From contig BFEA01000074.1 of assembly GCA_003427395.1 (NCBI GenBank), positions 2,399,638 through 2,436,253 of the forward strand: DNA of 36,616 nucleotides. The letters are read 5' to 3'. This DNA comes from Chara braunii (taxonomy: Eukaryota; Streptophyta; Charophyceae; Charales; Characeae). This document shows, piece after piece, positions 28,320 through 36,616 of the stretch; positions within the stretch are counted from its first letter, which is position 1; the number at the start of each line of letters is the position of its first letter. The translations under genes and the position numbers were made by a program. Under the pieces are notes generated by a model, which saw only the letters and a list, made by a program, of their open reading frames with translations, ran no database searches and was not told where the DNA came from.

Positions 28320-29335
28320 CGAAATGTGCAAGGGAACGGTTTGTGGTTTTTCTCCGGTGTGGGTGAGAATGAGTTGCTTGCAATCAAATTGTAATCGTGC
28401 ACCTATCGGCATAGCCTAGGGGAATCCTAACAATACGGAATACGATTGCACATCTATTACTAGCACATTTACTAACAGATGCATCCGTCTAACCTTTACT
28501 GCTACATTTTCGATCATCCTTACAATATTCATGGTTTCGTCATCTGCAGAGACATAATAATCCTTCTCGGATGAAGAAAGAATGAAGTTGAATTGTCCGT
28601 TTTTTCGAACCGTGTGAAGGGACAACGCCACGGCGGACGATTAAAGAATGAAACGACTTTCCCCACACCTCACTGTCACATTCCGCACATTTCCATAGTA
28701 CTAGTCGAACCCGTACGAAGTATTGTTTTCTGCGTACGCAATAGTTGCAACTCGGGTGGTTTCAGATACATCATGCTTAGCAGGAGGGTTAGTGATGGCT
28801 ATGGGTTCGGACAGGGAAGGTGATGGCTCCGTCATCTCCTCGTTTTTCTGTAGCATTTCCTGAATACGCTGATAGGTGAATTGATTCTGGTTTTTCTGAC
28901 ATTGCTGAAGGAGCTTATCGTTTGCAGTCTTGGAGATGGTTAAGAGGTGACCAACCGGAACAGGGACTTGGATATCTAATATTTTTAATGGTTGTAACAC
29001 ATCAACCTCCCCCGCCAGGAACTGAGCATTTCCTGAATGCGCTGATAGGTGAATCGTTTCTGTTTTTCCTGACATTGCTAAAGGAGCTTATCGTTTGCAG
29101 TTTCGGAGATGGTTAAGAGGTGACCAACCGAAACAGGGACTTGGATATCTAATATTTTTAGTGGTTGTAACACATCAATCTCCCCCGTCTGGAATTGAGG
29201 ATCGGATTCTGATTCTCGCTCTCCCATTCAAACTTGTCTTTACCAGGTCGAATAGCTTCAATCAGGCCTGCCAACTGGAGGTACTCATTCGGATCGACGA
29301 TGTCTGCAGCTTCAAAGGAAGCTGTGGACGTTGAT
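28320..29335 (-). pseudogene. Protease-containing segment, duplicate A (active-site motif deleted)
   Basis: This is collinear with 29357-30195. Minus strand: TLHTVRKNGQFNF-type segment (ALSLHTVRKNGQFNFILSSS), EKDYYVSADDETMNIVRMIE and VLVIDVQSYSVLLGFP, the typical retropepsin C-terminal flap-to-LLG region. At the place where duplicate B encodes DTGSS this copy lacks 11 bases (near 28646) and shifts frame, so it cannot be an aspartic protease. It also carries an extra 175-bp tandem repeat at 28853-29205 (FTYQRIQEMLQ... unit). Confidence 0.8.
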
Positions 29336-29356
29336 GAAGTGATTTCAGATAGTTGC

Positions 29357-30195
29357 TTGGAAATGTGCAAAGGAACGATCTGTGGTTTTCCTCCGGTGTG
29401 GGTGAGAATGAGTTGCTTGGAATCAGATTGTAAATGTGCGCCTACCGCCATAGCCTAGGGCAATCCTAACAATACGGAATACTATTGCACGTCTATTACT
29501 AGCACATGTACTAACTCATGCATTCGTCTAACCTTTGCTGCTACATTTTCGATCATCCTTACAATATTCATGGTTTCGTCATCTGCAAAGACGTAGTGAA
29601 GGAAAAATGAAGTTGAATTGTCCGGTTTTTCGAACCGTGTGAAGGGACAACGCCACGGTGGATGATCCGGTATCGATTAAAGCATGAAACGACTTTTCCC
29701 ACACCTCACAGTCACATTCCACACATTTCCATAGTACTAGTCGAACCTGTACGAAGTGATTTTTTTTCGCGTACGCAATAGTTGCAACTCGGGTGGTTTC
29801 AAATACGTCCTACTTAGCAGGAGGGTTAATGATGGCTATGGGTTCGGACAGGGAAGGTGATGGCTCCGTCATCTCCTCCTTTTTCTTTAGCATTTCCTGA
29901 ATACGCTGATAGGTGAATCATTTCTGGTTTTCCTAACATTGTTGAAGGAGCTTATCCTTTGCAGTCTCGAAGATGGTTAAGAGGTGACCAACCGGAACAG
30001 GGACTTGGATATCTAATATTCTTAATGGTTGTAACACATCAATCTCTCTCGTCCAGAACTGAGGATCGGATTTTGATTCTCGCTCTCCCATTCAAACTTG
30101 TCTTTACCAGGTCGAATAGCTCTTATCAGGCCTGCCAACTAGAGGTACTCATTCGGATCCACGATGTCTGCAGCTTCAATGGAAGCTGTAGAAGC
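29357..30195 (-). pseudogene. Protease-containing segment, duplicate B (DTGSS motif intact)
   Basis: On the minus strand near 29650-29690 the frame reads FHALIDTGSSTVALSLHT, with the catalytic Asp-Thr-Gly of retropepsins. The downstream NIVRMIENVA-like segment follows, as in duplicate A. Upstream in polyprotein order, DIVDPNEYLQLAGLIEA appears in both duplicates. Retropepsin cleaves the Gag-Pol polyprotein into working parts. Frameshifts elsewhere make it a pseudogene. Confidence 0.82.
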
Positions 30196-30844
30196 TGACG
30201 CAGTCATTTCAAATAGTGAAGGTGAAGGGGGAGAAGGGAAACCCTTTCCTAGCTCTCCTGCTCCTGTGAGTATGGTAGCTGTCCGACCCTGATTCATAGC
30301 CACAGGTGCTGCTACTGGTGGGGGTTGATTCCTCTTTGGGAGGGGGCTGTCTCGAACGAAGTGTCCGGGTTGTTTGCAGTTATAGCATTCCACTCTTCCT
30401 GTGTGGACGAAAGTTGGGTGGGGTACAGGGGGAGCGAGGAGAGCAGCTTGCGCTTGAGGGGCAGGTAGTAAAGGGTACGAAGGAGAAGGATGAGCACGTG
30501 CCGTTTTTGGACTCACACTCATAAACTCCCGCAAGACTTGCTTTAATCGATCCATCTGTGAAGTCTGAGTTTGTATCAAGTGGTTCATCCATTTCGATTA
30601 TCAAGAAGTAGCCGTGTGAATCATATGTCATTGAGCAAAATGCAGGTTGGTGATGGGTACTTGCGTTGTGGACTGAGGTAGAACTACGTTTACTGGGGCT
30701 GTTTTGGAAGGGGGAGAAGAGGAGGAAGGGGAGGCTATAGGAGGGGAAAAACGAGGAACATGACTCGGTGATGGTCCGTCTGGGTTTTGGAGCCTTTGAC
30801 GATGATAAAATTGTCCAATCAATTTGAGCCAACTTGAAAATCAT
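30196..30844 (-). pseudogene. Gag nucleocapsid region with a damaged zinc knuckle
   Basis: The minus strand reads ECYNCKQPGHFVRDSP (near 30350-30395). The CCHC knuckle C-x2-C-x4-H-x4-C is complete except that Ser replaces the last Cys. A Pro/Ala-rich stretch and MDRLKQVLREFMSVSPKTAR lie upstream. Nucleocapsid binds the element RNA. Confidence 0.85.
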
Positions 30845-31528
30845 TGTTTTGTAGCCACGTCTTCTATCGTATCCGCTATATTATCCTCGCTGTGAACCAT
30901 ATAATCACGTGTATCCTGCGAATCCAGCTCAAGTGCCTTGCAATGATCGTCAACAATTGAGTTGTCTTGGGAAAACTTTCTTTTGCAGCTTTGCCTTTAA
31001 AACTGGATTGCGAAGATGGTCTATAAATCAATCATGAGCAGCATTTTCCTCCCTTCTAGACTTATCCAACGCGGGTTGAAATCTATCTACTAAATCTGGT
31101 AACAACTCTCCGGGTTCTTAAGGACACATTTTCAGTACAAACCAGACAGTGTCTTCACTCACGTCATCAAATATTGCCAAAAAGTTTTTTTTGAACGTAG
31201 CCCAATCTACCCATCTATGACACCTAAATCAATCGGGAGTAGTGTTTCTTACTAGCAAAGTGATGACTCGAGGAGATCAGTCCCGTCATAGCCCTGAGCC
31301 TCCACAACTTCGAGCCATGCTTCAGAATACGTGTGATTGGATATAGTGGAAAGGTGGTTTGGATGCTTACCATCACATGAGGGGCATGCGCGTTAGCATG
31401 CTCCATGGTTGCCTCTTATCTTGTCTCTATGTAACTGTTTTGAGTGTCTGGAGGACTTCGTTCATCTGTTCGAGTGGGTACTCGTCCTCTCGCCAACTCG
31501 TCTCACTATTACCAGAATCGACTCGTGT
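30845..31528 (-). pseudogene. Gag capsid region remnant
   Basis: Minus strand: WATFKKNFLAIFDDVSED, then PGELLPDLVDRFQPALDKSR and IDHLRNPVLKAKLQKKVFP, with stops between. This is the layout of Ty3/Gypsy Gag capsid, a retrotransposon-gag-like domain. It sits directly after the primer-binding site, as expected for the start of the internal region. Confidence 0.7.
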
Positions 31529-31542
31529 TGGCTCCGATACCA
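31529..31542 (-). promoter_or_regulatory. Primer-binding site complementary to initiator tRNA-Met
   Basis: Minus strand TGGTATCGGAGCCA. The usual plant site for the 3' end of initiator tRNA-Met is TGGTATCAGAGCC, one difference. It abuts the internal edge of the right LTR. That fixes the right LTR as the 5' LTR and the element orientation as minus. Confidence 0.85.
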
Positions 31543-32324
31543 ATCTCATGCCTTGTAAATGTCTTCCAGTCGGAGTGATAAATTATGTGTAAATCTCATG
31601 CCTTGTAAATGTCTTCCAGTCGGAGTGTAAATGCCTTGTAAATGTCTTCCAGTGGAGACAACAAAATGGGGCGTGCCAATGATTTTTGGGGAAATTGAGT
31701 ATGGGGACACAGACGAAACTGAAATCCCCAGTATGGTTCTAGTTTTAGTGAGGAAGGGTATAGTCGCGTGAGAAAGAAATAACAAGTGCTGCTTTTAAAC
31801 GTCCGTTAATCCAAAAAATATATTTGAATCACAAAGTGTTAAACTAGTGAGGGGCTATCGCCGTCCACGGGATGACAATCAACTCCTTAAAAGGTCATAG
31901 CAATGAGTACAGGGGGAAATAGGTATCGTCGTATCGATAAAGACAAAACCAGCGCCTACGAATCCCGAGCACTTTGTTTCGGGAGGAAAATAGTAGCGCC
32001 CACATCACACTCACATGCATATGTCCTTTCCTCGTTGTATGGGAATGGGCGTGGTGGAGGCACGGGAATTCGACGCCCAGTTGGATCGGGGAAATCGGTC
32101 CACATGACACATGCGAGGTTGGTCGTGGATGTCAAATCGATCAGTTATTCGATCAGAAAAACAAATCGATACCCTGAAATGCATTATCTTCCAACCATCA
32201 TGCAAACCAATCGAAGCATAAGTTCATGTAATCCAATCAGTAAGGAGAACAACCATTCCTTATTTGCGCGAGTAGTAAGCATGCATCGAAGTAATCACCT
32301 CATATTTCGGCTTTGTTCCCTTCA
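31543..32324 (-). repeat. Right (5') LTR of the Ty3/Gypsy-like element
   Basis: Homologous to 18940-19695. On the minus strand it starts TGAAGGGAACAAAGCC. Near the primer-site edge CTTGTAAATGTCTTCCAGT is present three times (31552, 31591, 31632), a local duplication not seen in the left LTR. The element spans about 13.4 kb including nested insertions. The LTRs are clearly diverged, so the insertion is old. Confidence 0.78.
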
Positions 32325-33640
32325 TTAGGAAAAAAACTTAATCGGTACATGTGTGTGAGAGATCACTCATACATTAACCATAAAATACAGAGGAGCAGAG
32401 AGAGGGACTAAATAAGATCGCCAGTTCCCGCTGATCTCTCTAGATTCGACGATACTCGTCCTCAACCCTTTTGCTCTCTGACTACGGCCCAAGGCCCCTA
32501 GACCATATAACCACTCGTTTACATGCACTTTCCTTACCTTGGTGTTGGTGATCCCGGCCACCAGAGAGTACCCCAACCTCCACACCACAGCGATCGTCAC
32601 CCCGCCAACTCAGCTTCTACATCGGTTTACCCATATATCGCAATCCATCGCAGCCACCCGACGCACAACCTTGCAAAACCGCAGTCAGCTTGTCAAGACA
32701 TTCCGACTCGCCATGCATACACGTTATCTACTAGCCACAACTTCCCGGAAGCTGGCAGATGGGTTGAGAGAGAGTTTTTTGGATGCGCTTGCGGATTTTA
32801 TAGTTGCGATGAGGGAGATAGAAGGTGGGAGGGAACGGGACAAAGGTTGGAAGGGGTGAGGAAAGGGTTCGGGTTAATCGCCCATGAAAAACCATATTGA
32901 TCTTGGCGAGTATCTTTGCAGCCAATCAGCGTGAGAGGAGTATCCTCCTTGGACGATGTCACTTGATGACTCGAGTAATCTGGGGATGGGGGGATTGGTA
33001 GGGAGTTCATGTACGGGGAGGAAGGCAGGAAGAAGGAAAGTGCGGAAAGTAGTGTAAGGCATAACCAAGTTCCAGACATGAAGGAGAGGCAGAGAAGTGT
33101 GTGGTGAGAGGGGATGAAAAACAATTACAGATGGAGAGAAAAATGCGCGAAGAAAGGAGAGGCGAGGATGGCATGGAATAATAGGAAACAGGGGTTGGGG
33201 GGGTGGAAACTTGCATACATGGCGTGGACACAGAAACAAAAAGGCACCAAAACAATTATGTCTTGCCCATCCTATTCTAATATCAATTCAAGATTGAGAA
33301 ATTCTAAAACGATATATGCGCGTGAGATTAGACGAGGGAAAATTCTATGCCTATTCAGATCCTCCTGGAAATTCATAAAGTTTCCAGGGGCGGTAAGCTC
33401 CGGTATTCTGAACAGCCTTTCAAAATTCATAGCGCACTCGCTAAGGTGTGCGTAAGTCCTACGTAAATTTATGGATCCCCGAACGAAAATCGCAAGAACG
33501 TTATCGGAAAAAGGAGGAAAAACAAATCTTGAAAAAAAGCAGGGCCTCACTGACCATCGATTTCATGCATATCGCAAACAAAAAGGAAGGGTACGGTGGG
33601 TACCCTTAAAGCCCGTTAAAGATCGAAAAGCACAGATAAC
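32325..33640. other. Anonymous sequence outside the Gypsy element
   Basis: Open frames of 60-125 codons exist on both strands, overlapping and without motifs. One at 33272-33550 on the minus strand (FPPFSDNVLAIFVRGSINLR) is of normal composition but unidentified. No gene is supported. Confidence 0.4.
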
Positions 33641-33835
33641 AAAACTCAGGGCTTCATAAGTTCGTTTAGGTAAGGAAGCTGGTACGTCACAGCCCCAAAG
33701 GAAAGATGATGCTCTAGGCTCATAGTCCCCCTACAAAGACAATGTTTAGATGTTGTATCCAAGGGATGTTGGACCCGGTTTCCAGCACCGGGATAGAGGC
33801 CTTGCATAAGGCCAAAAAAAAAAAAAAAAAAAAAC
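33641..33835 (+). mobile_element. Possible 3' end of a poly-A-tailed retroposon
   Basis: CGGTTTCCAGCACCGGGATAG and GCCTTGCATAAGGCC are followed by 22 A residues. A poly-A stretch directly after non-repetitive DNA could be a LINE or processed-transcript tail. No target duplication could be assigned. Confidence 0.3.
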
Positions 33836-34310
33836 TAACTCTGAGTGCTTGGGGCTACATAACCGCAACCTTTTTCCAAGGCGGTGAAAATCTTCGGGGA
33901 CGCTAATGAAAAATATCCAGGGGCCGTCCCATGGGAACACAGGGCCGCTGATATGGCCCCAAGGGATAATCCCACCAAGTCTAGATTGGACGAGAGCCAA
34001 AGATGTACTGTAGATTCAAACCGCGAGCGACACCTCATGCAAGGAATCTTGACTCGCATAGGCACTTTGCTGAAGGTGTAGATAGCATTGACAACAACTG
34101 AACCAAGTTCGTGGCCCGCAATTGTCCTATGACTGCTTTCAGTTGGCCTTTCTACTTCCTGGTCACATCAGGAGGTACCGACCCGTTTCATTAGGTGAAC
34201 AGTTCACTTCAAACACTCACGACTTTCCTTGTCTACACCCTTTCGCTCGACTTATTCACATCCATGGATTCTCGAGATCTACGGTACATGCTTTTCCCAA
34301 TCCTTGCAGT
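33836..34310. other. Anonymous sequence
   Basis: No recognisable coding or RNA feature. Both strands have open frames of about 65-90 codons without motifs. Confidence 0.4.
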
Positions 34311-34470
34311 TTACAATATCAGAGGTTGGACTTGGGACAAGGTCATCAGCAGAGGTTTAAGTCATTCGGGTGGATATTGGATCGAGACCAATGACTAGTT
34401 ATATCAGAGGTTGGTTGAACCATCAGCAGAGATTCAAGTCAGTTGGTTGGAGATCGACCGAGACCAAGGA
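34311..34470. repeat. Diverged two-copy tandem duplication, unit about 80 bp
   Basis: ATATCAGAGGTTGG, CATCAGCAGAG, TTCAAGTCA-like and GACCGAGACCAA-like blocks recur in the same order in both units. Confidence 0.8.
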
Positions 34471-34489
34471 CCTTCCGACTAATATCACC

Positions 34490-35115
34490 GACCTAGGCTA
34501 ACTTCCCCTTCTCCCTACTTCCTCACTAGTTAATTAATCGACTAGGTAACAAGATCTCTCTACCCATCAACCGACCGATTGGTGAATCTTCGATCAACTA
34601 ATCGGATCGACCAATTTGTTCGATTAGTAATCGATTTGTTGTCCAACTGATCAACCAACTCATTAACTATGGGCTAGATCAAACGATTCCAGTACCAAAA
34701 CCTTCGACTGACTGTTCGACTTATCGATTGATTGCATAGATCAACTGACCAATCGTTTACTAATAATGTTATTTCATTGGCAATTCGATCGACCGATCGA
34801 TTACCCATCAGTTGTATTCGATTGAAAAATTGATCGATCGTCCAATTGATCGATAGATTGATACATTCATCGACTGATCATTCACCTATTAATCCCAATA
34901 TTTTTCGTAAATTAATCGATTGGCCGATTACTCGATTCATTGTTCATTGATTGACCAACTGACCGATTGATCAATCCTCCTGATTGACCTTTTTCGATTA
35001 ATTAACCGATCAATTTTCCTACCCGATTGTTTGATTGCTTGATAGATCGATAGATCGCTTATCTTTAGTTTTTATCAATCGATAAATTGATAGATTGAGC
35101 AATTAATTGACTCAT
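34490..35115. repeat. Cryptic GAT/CGAT-word repeat region
   Basis: About 600 bases are dominated by overlapping words such as CGATTGAT, TCGATCGA, GACCGATT, TTGATTGA and ATCGATTG on both strands, without a fixed period. Many are short palindromes. There are no long open frames. It looks like an ancient degenerate tetranucleotide or octanucleotide array. Confidence 0.75.
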
Positions 35116-35149
35116 CGCTTGCTGTTAAAGCACCCAATAGTTGTATTAG

Positions 35150-35520
35150 TTTCCTCATGTCTCACCTTTTTATTAAAAAAAAAAAAAGATAGAACAGGGA
35201 ACCCTATCACAACGCATCTCAGGCGAGTGGAAAAAGAGGGACAATAGAGATTTATCTCCCTAAAAAAAAAAAAAAAAAAAAAGGAGGGAAGGAAATGAAG
35301 GAGACACCGAGTCATCAACTCAGCATCCCTCACTCATCTCTTTAATAAATTCTAATATTATATGTAGTACTTGCAAGAAATTTCTTACCCTACTCCTGTA
35401 TTCTTCATCCCCTTTCCCACATCATACCCAAACTTACCCAAAATAACGAAGGTGCGGGCGGGCGGGGGGGGGTCATCTCCAGAGCTATCTTACGTTTGAG
35501 CAGAAAAACAATTAAAAGAC
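35150..35520. repeat. Segmental duplication, copy 1
   Basis: Shared in order with 35925-36330: poly-A, ACCCTATCA...CGCATCT, GGACAAT, poly-A, CATCCCTCACTCATCTCTTT, TTGCAAGAAAT.TCTTACCC, TGTATTCTTCATC, poly-G, and TCCAGAGCTATC followed by TTTGAGCA. The copies are clearly diverged. Lower-case-like homopolymers make base counts unreliable. Confidence 0.85.
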
Positions 35521-35924
35521 TGAGAACAATTAATCAAAATTTGCTAGGATCTTAATCCCACACCCCGCCTCTCGACCGATGAATACCCATTCCCTCATCC
35601 GAACTATACATCACTGCGCAACATCCTAGGATTATTTTTCTGTCGCATTCTGAGCCTTTCCAAAAAAAAAAAAAAAAAAAAAAAAATTCAAAACAGTAAC
35701 CCAAGGGGGGAAGAGAACAAGGAGAAGAAAAATTGTAAAAAAAAAAAAAAAAGGCACCACAAAGAAAGGGGGGGAGGGACGAAAATCTTCTTACACTCAA
35801 ATTTTACTGTCTCATTATTGCATGACAAATCACCTCTCAACAGCTTGCCCACTCAACCTCTTGTTGCAGGTTGCAATGTTTATATAATGACCGCAAGATC
35901 CCTTCAACCTCTTGTCTCATCTAT
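35521..35924. other. Spacer between the duplicated segments
   Basis: Contains poly-A runs near 35661-35686 and 35737-35752, and short copies of CAACCTCTTG. No gene. Confidence 0.6.
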
Positions 35925-36330
35925 AAAAAAAAAAACAAAAAAAAACCCTATCATTGCGCATCTTAGACAAAACAAAAGGAAGGACAATGCAGAATAATCT
36001 ACGATAAGACTGACTAAAAAAAAATAAAAATAAAAATCAGAAAAGACAGGAAGTAACCAATACAACATCCCTCACTCATCTCTTTGATAGACCCAAATGT
36101 TCAATCTAGCATTGCAAGAAATCTCTTACCCCTACCCCTGCATTCTTCATCTCCTTTCTCAATTCTTCTCTCACAAAATTTCAAACATTACACATGACCA
36201 AAGAAAGGAGAGTGCAGAGGGCGAAAGGGGGAGGAGGAGGGGGGGGGGGGGGGGGGGGGGGGGGATTTCCAGAGCTATCGCATGTTCGAGCATCTCCACT
36301 CAAAAAGAAAAGAAAAAAAAGAGGGAGAAA
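35925..36330. repeat. Segmental duplication, copy 2, with long poly-G run
   Basis: Diverged copy of 35150-35520, offset by about 780 bases. The G-run here is about 25 bases (36239-36264) compared with about 9 in copy 1. Confidence 0.85.
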
Positions 36331-36616
36331 AACAAACAAAAGGGGCAGGGGCGAGAGGGTCAAGTGGGAGGGAATGTAAAGAATGGGGGACAAGGCTTAT
36401 AGGACCAACAAATCTAGGAATAATGACCATAAAACCAAACACCCTTTCTTTCTGCATACTATCCATGATGTCTCCCCTCCTACTTTTGCCCATATTCGCA
36501 ATTTTGCAATGTTATAATTCATCATTTGTTTGTTTAACGCATCTTTCAATAAAGAAGAAAAGAAAGGGGGGGGGTGGAGGGGAGATGGACAGGAAAGGAG
36601 TATGGGATAAAAAAAA
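36331..36616. other. Anonymous window end
   Basis: Purine-rich sequence with a short poly-G and a terminal poly-A. Nothing recognised. Confidence 0.5.

Noticed and set aside
33660-34110. LINE zinc-binding or RT C-terminal region on the minus strand
   Set aside because: A few Cys/His residues near 33700-33740 looked suggestive, but the CCHC order is incomplete and no RT motif is nearby.

Overview
This window looks like nuclear DNA from a green-lineage eukaryote. The evidence is a plant-type Tra2/SR45a splicing-factor gene split by long introns, a tRNA-Cys sequence of plastid type, an LTR element with an initiator-tRNA-Met primer site, many microsatellites, and nested transposons. A streptophyte alga with large repeat-filled introns, such as a Chara-like charophyte, would fit, but the species is inferred. 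There are no operons, phage genes or CRISPR arrays. Several features are assembly artefacts: three intact Nextera mate-pair junction adapters, two isolated N bases and one 581-base N gap.

Layout. From 1 to 1.58 kb there are simple repeats and tandem duplications, with one adapter inside a perfect 186-bp duplication. From 1.59 to 11.34 kb lies the only convincing host gene, a Tra2/SR45a-like RNA-binding protein on the + strand. It has four recognisable exons whose frames join exactly. Its introns hold a 119-bp foldback element, two more adapters, a plastid-like trnC relic on the - strand, a tRNA-derived SINE with probable target-site duplication, and several micro- and minisatellites. From 11.35 to 13.4 kb I see only anonymous sequence and two microsatellites.

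From 13.5 to 17.3 kb there is a decayed non-LTR-type retroelement on the + strand. Its segments are a reverse transcriptase, a Ser/Thr/Pro-rich linker, a Josephin-like deubiquitinase domain with recognisable Cys, His and Asn positions, a Val-Pro-Ala-Ser repeat linker, and two RING-like Cys/His clusters. A hAT-like element with a perfect 8-bp target duplication interrupts its linker. This combination is the most interesting thing in the window.

From 18.9 to 32.3 kb there is a degenerate Ty3/Gypsy-like LTR retrotransposon on the - strand, bracketed by two diverged LTRs of about 760-780 bp. A primer-binding site lies beside the right (5') LTR. Gag, protease, RT, RNase H and integrase follow in order from right to left. 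The protease region and the RT catalytic box have each been tandemly duplicated, with one damaged copy of each. A second hAT-like element (757 bp, perfect 8-bp target duplication) sits between protease and RT.

From 32.3 to 36.6 kb there is no supportable gene. The region contains local duplications, a striking stretch of about 600 bp built from degenerate GAT/CGAT words, and a diverged tandem duplication with poly-A and poly-G runs.
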